Source: Salinispora arenicola (lineage in GTDB: Bacteria > Actinomycetota > Actinomycetes > Mycobacteriales > Micromonosporaceae). From it: 64,000 nucleotides of DNA. Positions 51,954 to 61,270 of the stretch are shown piece by piece; positions within the stretch are counted from its first letter, which is position 1, and each line of letters opens with the position of its first letter. The notes beneath the pieces are model-generated. The model was not told the DNA's origin. It saw nothing but the letters and a program-made list of their open reading frames with translations, and ran no database searches. The position numbers and the translations under genes were made by a program. The stretch covers positions 124,001-188,000 of the forward strand of contig NZ_VFOL01000001.1 of assembly GCF_006716065.1 (NCBI RefSeq), given 5' to 3'.

Positions 51954-52796
51954 TCAATCGGCGCGCGCGGTGTAGCGGTCGCCGTGCCGCTCGACCAGCA
52001 GGGGCAGCCCGAATGTCTTGCTGAGATTGTCCCCGGTGAGGACGTCGGTCAGCAGGCCCTGCGCCACCGCGTCACCGTCACGCAGGAGCAGCGCATGGGT
52101 GAAGCCAGGCGGGACCTCCTCCACGTGGTGGGTGACCAGCACCAACGCGGGGGCATCCGGATCTGACGCCAGCTCGGCGAGCCGGGCCACCAGGTCCTCC
52201 CGGCCACCCAGGTCAAGCCCGGCGGCGGGCTCGTCGAGCAGCAACAGCTCCGGGTCGGTCATCAGCGCACGGGCGATCTGCACCCGCTTGCGCTCCCCCT
52301 CGGAGAGGGTGCCGTACCGGCGGTTGGCGAGCCCGGCGACACCGAACTGGCCGAGCAGGGCTTGGGCCCGGGCCTCGTCACCGCTGTCGTACTCCTCCCG
52401 CCAACGGCCCACCACGGACCAGGATGCGGTCACCACCACGTCCACGACCCGCTCGTCGCCCGGGATCCGCTCGGCGAGGGCCGCAGTGGAAAGCCCGATG
52501 CGCGTGCGCAGCTCGGTCACATCGGTGCGACCGAGCTGCTCGCCGAGCACGTGCGCGACACCGGCGGTCGGATGCAGTCGACCACCGGCCAGGTTGAGCA
52601 GGGTGGTCTTACCGGCACCGTTGGGACCGAGCACGACCCAGCGCTCGTCCAGCTCGACCTGCCAGTCGAGGTGGTGCAGCAGGGCTGCGCCGGCACGGCG
52701 CACGGTCACACCGTCGAGGCTGACCACCAGATCCGCGTCCACGGGGGCGAGGGCGGGGGCGGCACCGGAGGGGCCGGGGATCAGGTCACCAGTCAC
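51954..52796 (-). CDS. ABC transporter ATP-binding protein
   Basis: 280 residues, one nucleotide-binding domain. Walker A GPNGAGKTTLLN, signature TLSEGERKRVQIARAL, Walker B LLLLDEPAAGLDL and H-loop VTHHVEEV are intact. An unusual Ala/Pro-rich N-terminus (1-25) precedes it. No permease or binding protein gene is nearby, so transport substrate and partner are unknown. GTG at 52796. Confidence 0.9.
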   Translation of the reverse strand: MTGDLIPGPSGAAPALAPVDADLVVSLDGVTVRRAGAALLHHLDWQVELDERWVVLGPNGAGKTTLLNLAGGRLHPTAGVAHVLGEQLGRTDVTELRTRIGLSTAALAERIPGDERVVDVVVTASWSVVGRWREEYDSGDEARAQALLGQFGVAGLANRRYGTLSEGERKRVQIARALMTDPELLLLDEPAAGLDLGGREDLVARLAELASDPDAPALVLVTHHVEEVPPGFTHALLLRDGDAVAQGLLTDVLTGDNLSKTFGLPLLVERHGDRYTARAD

Positions 52797-52926
52797 GAGT
52801 CCATCCAACCACGCACCGGTGAGTCCCCCACGGCCGGCGCGGGCGCCGTAGCGGTGCCGGAGCACCGGCAGACCACCGAGCTCCCGCGCTCCAGGGTGCG
52901 GGCCGCATCCCCGGGTCGGCGGCCGG

Positions 52927-54102
52927 TCAGCCGGTTGTGGAGTCGAACACCTCGTCCCGGACAGCCTCCAGGGCGGTGTGCAGCGCGCCGCGCAGGATCG
53001 GCTCCTCGGTCAGCCCGGTCGGCACCACCCGGGGCCGGACCGGGGCGATCGCCGCCACCTCGTGCTGCACTCGGTCGGCCAGCGCCGCACCGCCGGCCCG
53101 GCCGACCGCTCCGGCCAACACCACCAGCGGTGGATCCAGCACCACGCAGGTGCTCGCCACGCCAAGCGCAAGCCGACGGGCCAACTCGTCGAGCATCGGG
53201 CCACCGGTCGCGCCGTCGGCGACGGCCGCTGCCACCCCACCGGCCGCCGTCTGATCCGGATACCCGCGTTCACTGGCCAGCGCGCGGACTGCCTCCCCGC
53301 CGACGAGCTGCTGAAACGCGGGCTTTGCTCGGTGCGAAGCGGCACGCGGGATCGGCGCACCGGGCATCGGCAGCCAGCCAATCTCCCCGGCGGCGCCGGT
53401 GCTGCCATGATGCAACCGGCCGCCGAAGACGATCGCCAGACCGATACCTGCGTCCACCCAAACCAGCACGAAGTCGGGCACGCCCTGCGCGGCGCCCGAC
53501 CGCGCCTCGGCCATCGCCACCAGGTTCACGTCGTTCTCGAACACCACCGGGATGTGTAGATCATCATGAAGCGCGCCGAGCAGGCCGGCGTGCCACCGCG
53601 GCAGGTTGAAGGCGAAGGTGATGTCACCACTGGCCGGATCAACAAGGCCGGGAGCGCCCAGCACGATCCGGCGTACGGTCGACAGTTCGACCTGGGCACT
53701 GCTCGCGGCCAGGGCGACGGCACTGTGCACCACGCCGACCGGGTCGTCGGTGTCACGGGTCGACTGCTCCACCCGGCCGACCACCGCCCCGGTGATGTCC
53801 GCGCAGGCAGCGACTACCCGTTCGGCCCCGAAGTCCACCCCGACCACGTGGGCGCTGCGCGGTCGGACCGCGTAGAGCTGGGCGTTCGGGCCCCGGCCGC
53901 CCGCCTGCTCACCAACCCGGGTGACCAGCCCACGCTCCTCAAGCCGCTCGACCAACTGCGAGGCGGTGACTTTGGAGAGACCGGTCAGCTCGCCCAGCCG
54001 CGCCCGGGTCAGCGGTCCCCGCTCCAACAACAGCTCCAGCGCCGCGCGGTCGTTGAGCGCCCGCAACAGGCGGGGGGTGCCGGGGAGCCGGGTCGTCGTC
54101 AT
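52927..54102 (-). CDS. ROK family transcriptional regulator
   Basis: 391 residues. N-terminal winged helix RALNDRAALELLLERGPLTRARLGELTGLSKVTASQLVERLEERGLV (residues 13-60) followed by a ROK sugar-kinase-like domain: VGVDFGAERVVAACADITG, FENDVNLVAMAEA and GIGLAIVFGG. The cysteine zinc motif of ROK kinases (CxCGxxGC) is absent, so it is more likely a regulator than a kinase. ATG at 54102 follows GAGGAC. An AAGT/ACTT inverted repeat lies upstream. Possible target: rbsK or neighbours. Confidence 0.88.
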   Translation of the reverse strand: MTTTRLPGTPRLLRALNDRAALELLLERGPLTRARLGELTGLSKVTASQLVERLEERGLVTRVGEQAGGRGPNAQLYAVRPRSAHVVGVDFGAERVVAACADITGAVVGRVEQSTRDTDDPVGVVHSAVALAASSAQVELSTVRRIVLGAPGLVDPASGDITFAFNLPRWHAGLLGALHDDLHIPVVFENDVNLVAMAEARSGAAQGVPDFVLVWVDAGIGLAIVFGGRLHHGSTGAAGEIGWLPMPGAPIPRAASHRAKPAFQQLVGGEAVRALASERGYPDQTAAGGVAAAVADGATGGPMLDELARRLALGVASTCVVLDPPLVVLAGAVGRAGGAALADRVQHEVAAIAPVRPRVVPTGLTEEPILRGALHTALEAVRDEVFDSTTG

Positions 54103-54114
54103 GCCAGTCCTCGA

Positions 54115-54128
54115 AAGTCCATAAACTT
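54115..54128 (-). promoter_or_regulatory. possible ROK operator or promoter
   Basis: AAGTCCATAAACTT has 4-bp inverted arms with a 6-nt spacer in an AT-rich spot 12 nt upstream of the ROK gene. The minus strand reads TAAGTT, a fair -10 box. Autoregulation is inferred only from position. Confidence 0.35.
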
Positions 54129-54368
54129 AGCTGCCTGTCACTCACGAACGGGTAACCGTAGCGTAACGGCCAGTCGGAGACCCGAGTAGTCGGCCGTACC
54201 GACAGGTGGTGGCCGCCGGCCGGTACGACACCGGAACCGGAAACCGGCGGACAACCGCGCCAGAGGGCACCGGAAAAAGAATGGATGGGGCCGCATCCAG
54301 GGCTTCGTCGACTCGCGCTGAGTACGCTACCCGCCGCGGACCCGGGCCCGGTCCCACCACAGTGGGCC

Positions 54369-54587
54369 GTGGACCTCGTCGGCGCGTGCCCGGCCGGGCA
54401 CACGCAGTTCAGTACCAACATGCATGAACCGGGGCAGACAGCGGCGAGCACCGCCACCCTCCGTGCCGGCCGGTCCGACGTGCTGGTCGCGATCGACGAG
54501 CAGGATTGAGACGTCACGCGCCTCGCGTACGGCGCCAGCCGCGCCAGCGGCCGCGCCGCCGCCGAAGTCCTTGGGCTGGCCGACTGA
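54369..54587 (+). pseudogene. short coding remnant with an in-frame TGA
   Basis: From GTG 54369 the frame reads VDLVGACPAGHTQFSTNMHE... to LVAIDEQD, then TGA at 54507-54509, and continues in the same frame as DVTRLAYGASRASGRAAAEVLGLAD to a TGA at 54585. GC at third positions is very high on both sides of the first TGA, as in real genes here, so a single nonsense change, for example TGG to TGA, is plausible. I do not recognise the family and found no good start or ribosome binding site. The 54103-54368 and 54588-54772 stretches hold nothing recognised. Confidence 0.35.
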
Positions 54588-54772
54588 GCGCTAGCACTCT
54601 CAGTCACTGCTCGCATCGGCCCGGTCGTATCACTCCGACCGCAGGTCAGAGTCCACTTTTCGACACACCATCGCCTCCGGCCAGCCCTTGCCTACCCGCC
54701 ACCGAATACGTAGCGTGACAGTTGCATCCGATGGTCTACCCCCATCAGCCAACGGAGGGGGCCTGGGGGAGG

Positions 54773-54812
54773 GCGCGGACCGGGGTTCCGGCCCGGGAAC
54801 TCCGGTCCGCGC
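54773..54812 (+). other. long imperfect hairpin upstream of the two-component genes
   Basis: GCGCGGACCGG-G-GTTCC and GGAAC-T-CCGGTCCGCGC can form a 17-bp stem with one wobble and a loop of about six bases. It precedes the response regulator start by 128 nt and could be a transcript leader structure or the terminator of something upstream. No T run follows. Confidence 0.6.
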
Positions 54813-54940
54813 CGGGGACGGCACCCACCGCCGCTTCGCCCATCCGCGTCATGCCACCGCCACTGGCGGCGACCGTAACCACCTCGCAAGATCTTGAGCT
54901 GGTCAGCGCGGCTACGCTGGGCGACGACGAGGGAGGCCCG

Positions 54941-55633
54941 GTGACGCAACGGGTGCTGGTCGTCGACGACGACCGAACGGTGAGCGACGTGGTCTGTCGC
55001 TACCTGGAGCATGCCGGCTACCAGGTGCGGCACGTCGGCGACGGCGGAGCGGCGCTCGCCGCGGTCGCCGCCGAGCCGCCGGACCTCGTCGTGCTGGATC
55101 TGATGCTGCCCGGAGTCGACGGCCTGGAGGTCTGCCGCCGGCTGCGCGCCCAGCCCGGCGGGATACCCATCATCATGCTCACCGCGCGCGGCGACGAGGC
55201 CGACCGGGTCCTCGGCCTGCAACTCGGTGCGGATGACTACCTCAGCAAGCCGTTCTCGCCCCGGGAACTGGTGCTGCGGGTCGGGTCGGTGCTTCGGCGC
55301 AGTGGTGGGCCCCGTGCGGCGCCGGCCACCGTGCTCCGCGACGGCGCGCTCGTGGTCGAGACGGGCCCTCGGGTGGCCCGGCTGCACGGCCACGAGCTGA
55401 CCCTCACCGTACGCGAGTTCGACCTGCTGGCGTACCTGATGCGACACCCCGTGCGGGCGTTCCGCCGGGCCGAGTTGCTGGAGCGGGTGTGGGGGTGGAA
55501 CTTCGGTGACCAGTCGACGGTGACCGTCCACGTCCGACGGTTACGTGAGAAGGTGGAGTCCGACCCGGCCAACCCACGCCGGATCGTGACGGTCTGGGGC
55601 ATTGGCTACCGTTACGAGCCGACCGATGCGTGA
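54941..55633 (+). CDS. OmpR/PhoB family response regulator
   Basis: 230 residues. Receiver domain with acidic pocket VVDDDR, phospho-acceptor Asp in [12 protein letters not shown], and conserved Lys in [11 protein letters not shown]-terminal winged helix [32 protein letters not shown]...[16 protein letters not shown] at 54941 follows GGGAGG. It overlaps the histidine kinase gene by 8 nt, so the two are translated together. Confidence 0.94.
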   Translation: MTQRVLVVDDDRTVSDVVCRYLEHAGYQVRHVGDGGAALAAVAAEPPDLVVLDLMLPGVDGLEVCRRLRAQPGGIPIIMLTARGDEADRVLGLQLGADDYLSKPFSPRELVLRVGSVLRRSGGPRAAPATVLRDGALVVETGPRVARLHGHELTLTVREFDLLAYLMRHPVRAFRRAELLERVWGWNFGDQSTVTVHVRRLREKVESDPANPRRIVTVWGIGYRYEPTDA

Positions 55634-56687
55634 GCTGGCGCTGATCTTCGCGTTCGCGCTCGGGCCGGCGCTCTGCGTCGGCGCCGCCGGCGCGCTCGCC
55701 CTGCGCCTGCTCCGCGGACGCTCGGTGACCGTGCACATCGTCGCCCTGCTGACGGTCGCGGTGACCGCGGTGGTGGCCGCCGTGGCCGTCGTGGCCGACG
55801 CGATGTTCCTCTCCGCGCACGACCGCAACGTGGTGCTGATCACAGTTGCGGCCGCGGCGGTGGTGAGCCTCTCGGTCGGCTGGCTCTTCGGGCGTCGCTT
55901 GGCCGCCGCTGCCGTGTGGGCGGACCAGGCCCGGCAGCGGGAGCGCCGGATCGAGCAGGGCCGACGGGACCTGGTTGCCTGGGTGTCACACGACCTGCGG
56001 ACCCCGCTGGCCGGGCTGCGGGCCATGGCCGAGGCACTGGAAGACCGGGTGGTCGACGACCCCGCGACGGTGGGCGAGTACCACCGCCGGATACGGGTGG
56101 AGACCGACCGGATGACCCGTCTGGTGGACGACCTGTTCGAGCTGTCCCGGATCAATGCCGGCGCGTTGCGCCTGCACCTGTCGGCGGTACCCCTGGGCGA
56201 CGTCGTGTCGGACGCCGTCGCCAGCACCACACCACTGGCGACCGCCCGCCGAGTCCGTTTGCTGGCACCCGACTCGGGCTGGCCCACCGTCCTGGCCAGC
56301 GAGCCCGAGCTGGCCCGGGTGGTGGGGAACCTCCTGCTCAACGCCGTCCGCTACACACCGTCCGAGGGAACTGTCCGGGTCGAGGCCGGGGCGGAGACCG
56401 ACTGGGCCTGGCTGGCCGTGGCGGACACCTGCGGCGGCATCCCGGAGGAGGACCTGCCCCGCGTCTTCGATGTCGCCTTCCGCGGCGAGCGGGCACGTAC
56501 CCCCCACCCCGGCAACGGTGACCTGGCCAGCTCGGGGGGTCTGGGGCTGGCGATCGTACGAGGGCTGGTCGAGGCGCACGGCGGCCGGGTACACGTGCGG
56601 AACACGACCGGCGGATGTCGGTTCGAAATCCGGCTGCCGCTTCCGGGAACCATCGAAGCACATCGGCTGTCATATCTATTTTCATAG
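55626..56687 (+). CDS. sensor histidine kinase
   Basis: 353 residues. Three hydrophobic segments (about 3-28, 38-60, 71-92) with little extracellular loop, then HisKA with H-box [17 protein letters not shown], and HATPase_c with N-box [14 protein letters not shown]1 [11 protein letters not shown] and G2 [19 protein letters not shown]. The lack of an extracellular domain suggests sensing in or near the membrane. ATG at 55626 overlaps the regulator stop. No obvious target operon beyond the pair. Confidence 0.93.
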   Translation: MRELALIFAFALGPALCVGAAGALALRLLRGRSVTVHIVALLTVAVTAVVAAVAVVADAMFLSAHDRNVVLITVAAAAVVSLSVGWLFGRRLAAAAVWADQARQRERRIEQGRRDLVAWVSHDLRTPLAGLRAMAEALEDRVVDDPATVGEYHRRIRVETDRMTRLVDDLFELSRINAGALRLHLSAVPLGDVVSDAVASTTPLATARRVRLLAPDSGWPTVLASEPELARVVGNLLLNAVRYTPSEGTVRVEAGAETDWAWLAVADTCGGIPEEDLPRVFDVAFRGERARTPHPGNGDLASSGGLGLAIVRGLVEAHGGRVHVRNTTGGCRFEIRLPLPGTIEAHRLSYLFS

Positions 56688-57054
56688 ACGTACAACATTC
56701 CTTGGAACGGTAGGGTCATGCCGAATCAGCCGAATGACCGATGCCGGCGCTCTCCCAAGGCGCACTGGCCAGCCAGCTGGACCTTCGTGGGGCGGTTTCC
56801 GGACCAACCGCCGCACCGAGGCAACCGCGCCGCCTCGCTCACCTGGGCTGAGCTGAACCGCCTTCCCGCCGGCGCCTCGGCTCGCAACCTCAACGCCCAC
56901 TGACCACTCTGGGCTCCGCCCCGTGCGCGCCACCTCCGGGCCCGACCGCCACGGTCTCCCGGCACCGACCGGCGAGCCGACGCAGGCATTCGCACACCTG
57001 TCGGGTAACGTCTGCTGGTCCTCCGACCGGCCTACCACAGGAGAAGTTCCGCGC
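56688..57054. other. intergenic region
   Basis: No convincing gene. A 61-codon frame from 56718 has fairly high GC3 but no similarity I recognise and a weak ribosome binding site. The sequence just before 56718 is AT-rich for the genome and includes TTCCTTGGAA. Confidence 0.4.
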
Positions 57055-57573
57055 ATGGGCAAGAAGACGATCCGCGTCTCCGACTTCAGCGGCAGGGTGC
57101 TCCAGCCCGACGACGAGGCCACCCGCGTGGTCATCCTGGAGCACCCCGACCTGGTGGCCGGGCCCGTACAGCTGGACGCCACCCCGGCCGAGGTGGAGAG
57201 CATCGACGACGCGTCCCTGGACGTCGCGGTCGTCGAAATCCACGACCGGCACGGCGGGGACGAACCCCGCCGGGTGGTACTGACCGCCAGCGAGTTCGAC
57301 GCCATGGCCACCGACACGCCGATGGCGCAGTTGCTGCGGACCGCCGAGCGGGTCCGACCCCCGAAGACTCGGCGTACCACCGAAAAGGTCGACTACGGCA
57401 CCGTCGAGCACGCGGGCCGACCGCACCGGGGTCGGGTCACCGAGGAGGAGGCCCGGCTGGTCCGCGAGCGGCTGGACGAGGTCAACAAGCGTCTCGCCGA
57501 CGCTGGCGTACGCCAGATCGACCCGGCCGATCCGGAGCACGCCGCCCGGTACGGCTTCCCCACTGCCAACTGA
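57055..57573 (+). CDS. conserved hypothetical protein, charged, 172 aa
   Basis: MGKKTIRVSDFSGRVLQPDDEATRVV followed by VVILEHPDLVAGPVQLDATPAEVE and RRVVLTASEFDAMATDTPM, then a basic linker and helix GRVTEEEARLVRERLDEVNKRLADAG. Predicted soluble, with a small N-terminal beta domain and C-terminal helices. It looks like a conserved actinobacterial family but I cannot name it. ATG at 57055 follows AGGAGAAG. A 22-bp palindrome at 57580-57601 terminates it. Confidence 0.72.
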   Translation: MGKKTIRVSDFSGRVLQPDDEATRVVILEHPDLVAGPVQLDATPAEVESIDDASLDVAVVEIHDRHGGDEPRRVVLTASEFDAMATDTPMAQLLRTAERVRPPKTRRTTEKVDYGTVEHAGRPHRGRVTEEEARLVRERLDEVNKRLADAGVRQIDPADPEHAARYGFPTAN

Positions 57574-57579
57574 CCAGCT

Positions 57580-57601
57580 CGACCCCGAGCGCTCGGGGTC
57601 G
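57580..57601 (+). terminator. 22-bp palindrome after hypothetical gene
   Basis: CGACCCCGAGC and its exact complement meet without spacer, 6 nt after the stop codon. It would fold with a small loop as the inner pairs open. No T run. Confidence 0.65.
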
Positions 57602-57725
57602 TGGCGACGAACGCCGCGACCCCGAGGCCGGGCTGGCTGAGCCGGGCAGTGGCCGTGGTCGACCGAACAACGCCCGGACCGGGTCAGCCCGAACCCCAGA
57701 TGTGACAGTCGGCGAAGGGACGGGC

Positions 57726-58577
57726 GTGCGGCTTCAGGTGGGATGTGCGATGTGGACGCACAAGGCGTGGCAGGGGCGCCTGGTGGCGCACCCGCTGCCG
57801 ACTCACGAACGCCTGCGGCACTACGCCGGTTGGTGCACGGCGGTCGAGGGAAACACCACGTTCTACGCGACTCCTTCCCGGGAAACGGTGGCGTCCTGGG
57901 CTCAGCAGACCGACCCCGACTTCGGATTCGTCCTCAAACTGCCCAGGGTCGTCACGCACGAGCGCCACCTCGGTGATGTCGACGAACCGCTGCGCGCCTT
58001 CCTCCACGCGATCGAGCCCCTGGGCCCGCGGGCGCAGGCTCTCTGGATCCAGCTGCCGGGTTCGTTCGCTCCCGCCGACGTGGCCACCCTCGCCCGCTTC
58101 CTGCGCCGCCTCCCCACAACCCACCGGTACGCGGTCGAGGTCCGTCACCCCGCGTTCTTCGTCGACTCCCGAGCGACCGCGCTGTTGGCGAGGACACTGG
58201 CCGCCACGTCCACCGAGTGGATCCCATTCGACACCACCACGTTCTTCGCCCGCCCACCGACCAGCGACGCGGAACGGGACGCCTGGACGAAAAAGCCACG
58301 GATGCCCCTGCGGTCGGAGGCGCTGACGGACCGACCGATCGTCCGCTACCTCGGCTGCGACGACCCGGACCGGACGAGTGCGGGGTGGCAGCGGTGGGTT
58401 GCCACGGTCGCCGACTGGCTACACGAGGGCCGCTCACCCACCCTCTTCGTCCACACTCCAGACAATGCCGACGCTCCGGTGCTCGCCCGTCGCTTCCACG
58501 ACGACGTACGCGCCCGCGTCCCCGCGCTCGCGCCCCTCCCCGAACCACCCTCGGTGCAACCGTTGACCCTCTTCTGA
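57726..58577 (+). CDS. DUF72 family TIM-barrel protein
   Basis: 283 residues. VGCAMWTHKAWQGRL near the start, YAGWCTAVEGNTTFYATPSRETVASWAQQTDPDFGFVLKLPRVVTHERHL, and LWIQLPGSFAPAD match the DUF72 (YecE-like) family, a predicted TIM barrel with no assigned reaction. GTG at 57726 follows AAGGGA; GTG at 57702 is an alternative. Transcribed alone. Family members lie near many actinobacterial housekeeping genes without fixed partners. Confidence 0.86.
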   Translation: MRLQVGCAMWTHKAWQGRLVAHPLPTHERLRHYAGWCTAVEGNTTFYATPSRETVASWAQQTDPDFGFVLKLPRVVTHERHLGDVDEPLRAFLHAIEPLGPRAQALWIQLPGSFAPADVATLARFLRRLPTTHRYAVEVRHPAFFVDSRATALLARTLAATSTEWIPFDTTTFFARPPTSDAERDAWTKKPRMPLRSEALTDRPIVRYLGCDDPDRTSAGWQRWVATVADWLHEGRSPTLFVHTPDNADAPVLARRFHDDVRARVPALAPLPEPPSVQPLTLF

Positions 58578-58785
58578 GGGCTGCCATTTCCTGCTGCTGC
58601 CGCTGGCGACGACCACGTTGGTGAAGCCTGGTCAATCGTCCTTTTGCCCCATTACCGACAACCTTGGCGCGTGGTTGGCGTTGATCCTGACGGTAGAGGC
58701 ATTTCTACCCGCGCAGGTGGGATAGGCAGCTGAAAGCTGGCTGCTGCCCGATTGGCGGCTACTTGTCGGCTCGGAGGTATGCACG

Positions 58786-60483
58786 ATGCAGGGATTCTGT
58801 CAACGGCTGGGCTGGGGCGTCGGACGGCATCAGGCGGGACGCACCGCCGCCGGATGGTTCTCGCTCGCGCTGGCCGTGACGGTCACGCAGGCGACCGTCG
58901 TCTCGCCCGCGTTCGCGCAGCACAAGCCGACGACCGCCGCCGTGACGGACACCGCACTCGCCTGGGGCGAGAACGACGAGGGGCAGTTGGGTAACGGAGG
59001 CACCACCAACACCAGTGAGCCGACTGCGGTCAGCCTGCCCTCGGGCACCCTGGTCACCGCCATCGCCGGTGGCGACGGCCACAGCCTGGCGTTGACCTCC
59101 ACCGGCAGTGTGCTCGCCTGGGGCGACAACTCCGATGGTCAACTCGGCGACGGAACCACCACCGACACCACCACACCCGTCGCGGTAGACCTGCCCACGG
59201 GAACCGAGGTAACCGCCATCGCCGCCGGCAACGACCACAGCCTGGCGTTGACCTCCACCGGCAGTGTGCTCGCCTGGGGCGACAACTCCGATGGTCAACT
59301 CGGCGACGGAACCACCACCGACACCAGCACACCCGTCACCGTGGACCTACCCACGACCACCACGGCCACCGCCATCTCTGCCGGTGCCGACTACAGCCTG
59401 TCACTGTCCTCCACCGGCGGCGCCTTCGCCTGGGGGAACAACGACCAAGGCCAACTGGGCGACGAGACCACCATTAGCACCAGCACACCCGTCACCGTCG
59501 CCCTGCAACCGGGCACCACGCTCATCGCTGTCGCCGGAGGTTCCGGCCACAGCCTGGCGATAACCTCAGACAACGCCGCCATCGCCTGGGGGGACAACTC
59601 CCAGGGTCAACTCGGCGACGGAACCACCACCGACGCCCTCGCGCCCGTCAACGTCGCCCTGGCACCGGGAACCGAGATCACCGCCGTCGCCGCCGGGCGC
59701 CTCCACAGTGTGGCGTTAACCTCCGCCGGCACTGCCTTCACCTGGGGCAACAACGCCTCGGGCCAGCTGGGCAACGGGACCAACACCACCAGCAGCACTC
59801 CGGTCGCGGTCAGCCTGCCCACCGGCACCACGCTCACCGCCATCGCCGCCCACAACAGCAACCACACCGTGGCGATCACCAACACCGAAACCGCCCTCGC
59901 CTGGGGCGACAACTCCTTCGGTCAACTCGGCGCCGAGATCACCATCACCAGTAGCAGCAACACACCCATCCCGGTCAACCTGGCCGCCGGCACCACGGTC
60001 ACGACCACGGCCGTCGGCAACAACCACAGCCTGGCCCTGCCCACACTGCAACCAAGCTCCACCACGAACCTGAACGTCTCACCCCCGGACCCGACAGCAG
60101 ATCAGGACGTCACCCTCACCGCCACCGTCACCTGCAACATCGACACCCCCACCGGAACCATCACCTTCCGCAACAACAACACCGACCTTGCCACCGTGCC
60201 CCTGGACAGCAACAACACCGCCACCCACACCACCCGACTCCCACCCGGCACCCACACCCTCACCGCCCACTACACCAGCACCAACACCTGCCCCAGCAAC
60301 CAATCCGAATCCACCACCATCACCATCAACGCACCCGACAACCCCAACACACCCGACGACCCCGACCTACCCATCACCGGACCCAACCTGCCCACCATCC
60401 TCGGCACCGCCACCCTGCTCATCCTCGCCGGCGCCGCATTCCTCTTCCTTACCCGCCGCAACCGAACAACACACCAGAAATAG
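58786..60483 (+). CDS. cell-wall-anchored RCC1 repeat protein
   Basis: 565 residues. Signal peptide (hydrophobic 23-44, cleavage after AFAQ), then seven RCC1 repeats of about 51 residues, each with A-WG-N--GQLG, enough for a complete seven-bladed propeller. A bacterial Ig-like domain (about 425-510: SSTTNLNVSPPDPTADQDVTL) follows, then LPITG (528-532), a membrane helix and a basic tail RRNRTTHQK, the sortase anchor signal. ATG at 58786 follows CGGAGG. Likely a surface binding protein; partner unknown. No sortase gene lies in the window. Confidence 0.88.
   Translation: MQGFCQRLGWGVGRHQAGRTAAGWFSLALAVTVTQATVVSPAFAQHKPTTAAVTDTALAWGENDEGQLGNGGTTNTSEPTAVSLPSGTLVTAIAGGDGHSLALTSTGSVLAWGDNSDGQLGDGTTTDTTTPVAVDLPTGTEVTAIAAGNDHSLALTSTGSVLAWGDNSDGQLGDGTTTDTSTPVTVDLPTTTTATAISAGADYSLSLSSTGGAFAWGNNDQGQLGDETTISTSTPVTVALQPGTTLIAVAGGSGHSLAITSDNAAIAWGDNSQGQLGDGTTTDALAPVNVALAPGTEITAVAAGRLHSVALTSAGTAFTWGNNASGQLGNGTNTTSSTPVAVSLPTGTTLTAIAAHNSNHTVAITNTETALAWGDNSFGQLGAEITITSSSNTPIPVNLAAGTTVTTTAVGNNHSLALPTLQPSSTTNLNVSPPDPTADQDVTLTATVTCNIDTPTGTITFRNNNTDLATVPLDSNNTATHTTRLPPGTHTLTAHYTSTNTCPSNQSESTTITINAPDNPNTPDDPDLPITGPNLPTILGTATLLILAGAAFLFLTRRNRTTHQK
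59079..59326. repeat. 92-bp exact repeat inside the RCC1 gene
   Basis: Positions 59079-59170 and 59235-59326 are identical over 92 bp, a 156-bp offset equal to one RCC1 blade (52 codons). Exact identity suggests recent duplication or gene conversion of one blade. Confidence 0.9.
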
Positions 60484-60494
60484 GCAGGTAGCCC

Positions 60495-60538
60495 GGCCTG
60501 GGCCGCGGCGTCGCCGGTGGCGACGAGCGGCCCAGGCC
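60495..60538. terminator. bidirectional terminator
   Basis: GGCCTGGGCCGC (60495-60506) pairs with GCGGCCCAGGCC (60527-60538) over 12 bp, and the loop itself contains GTCGCC-GGT-GGCGAC. It separates the convergent RCC1 gene and the mannosidase-linked gene and can serve both. Confidence 0.8.
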
Positions 60539-60544
60539 GCGGCG

Positions 60545-61270
60545 TCAGTGGCGGTGGTAGTTGTCGGGCTGGTTCGGGTCGCCCGGATGCTCGAGCCCCG
60601 GCACCAGACGGAGCCGGTGCGCGCGAGCGTGATCCAGCCACCGGACAAACACGACCCGGCGCGCGGAGTCGTTGATCCGATCGGTTGGATCGAGGGCCGC
60701 ACCGACCGACTCCCGGCAGCCCCGAAGCATGACCGTCCACGAATCGACGGTGACGGTCTCCCCCGGCGTAGCCGAACGCAGGGCTGCCGCCAACGCGGAC
60801 GGAAGCGAGTCCGGAGTCGCCTCGAAGTCACCGTCCTCGGAGGACAGCTGCCACACGACCTCGGCGGGCCCGCGACGTGTCGCGGCACGATAGGCAGCGA
60901 CCTGCGCCGCCGGCGCGGTGACGTCCTCGGTCAGCTCCGCGTACAGGGCACGGACGGCGGCACAGCCCTCGAACGCCGCGGCGGTGATCGAGCCGAACTC
61001 GACGGCGGCCAGCTGGTCGAGCCGAGCGAGCGGGGCACCCGCCACGTCGAGGCCACGGGCTTCGGCCTCCGCCGTACACAGCTGTTCGGTCAGGATCACC
61101 TGCGCCACCCACCGGGTGAGCTGCCGGTCCTCCGCGCTGCCGGGCACCGGCAGCGCGGAGGACCGCGGCCCGCCGCGCAGGGCGGCGAGCCGGCGGTCGA
61201 GTTCCGTCCGCGCCAGTGGCTGTCCGTCGAGCCAGCCCAGCACCGACTCGTCGAGGTGCTGGGTCGTCAC
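60545..61270 (-). CDS. protein of unknown function coupled to alpha-mannosidase; possible parvulin-like fold
   Basis: 241 residues. The opening VLGWLDGQPLARTELDRRLAALR and later LTRWVAQVILTEQL resemble the N-terminal region of SurA/parvulin-type chaperones (V-G-x-x-I/L-T-x-x-E-L), and DSLPSALAAALRSATPGETVTVDSWTVML resembles a degenerate parvulin domain. The tail GLEHPGDPNQPDNYHRH is His/Asp-rich. I do not know its function; some homologues may carry misleading database names. GTG at 61270 overlaps the mannosidase stop by 4 nt (GTGA), so it is translationally coupled to it. Confidence 0.72.
   Translation of the reverse strand: MTTQHLDESVLGWLDGQPLARTELDRRLAALRGGPRSSALPVPGSAEDRQLTRWVAQVILTEQLCTAEAEARGLDVAGAPLARLDQLAAVEFGSITAAAFEGCAAVRALYAELTEDVTAPAAQVAAYRAATRRGPAEVVWQLSSEDGDFEATPDSLPSALAAALRSATPGETVTVDSWTVMLRGCRESVGAALDPTDRINDSARRVVFVRWLDHARAHRLRLVPGLEHPGDPNQPDNYHRH

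Noticed and set aside
52927..54102. ROK protein as a glucokinase
   Set aside because: It has an N-terminal winged helix and lacks the Cys zinc motif of ROK kinases.
56718..56903. 61-codon frame after the histidine kinase
   Set aside because: Fair GC3 but no recognisable family, weak ribosome binding site; listed only as part of an intergenic region.
58578..58785. Possible riboswitch before the RCC1 gene
   Set aside because: Short inverted repeats (GGCAGC...GCTGCC) occur, but no cyclic di-GMP or cyclic di-AMP riboswitch core was found by eye.
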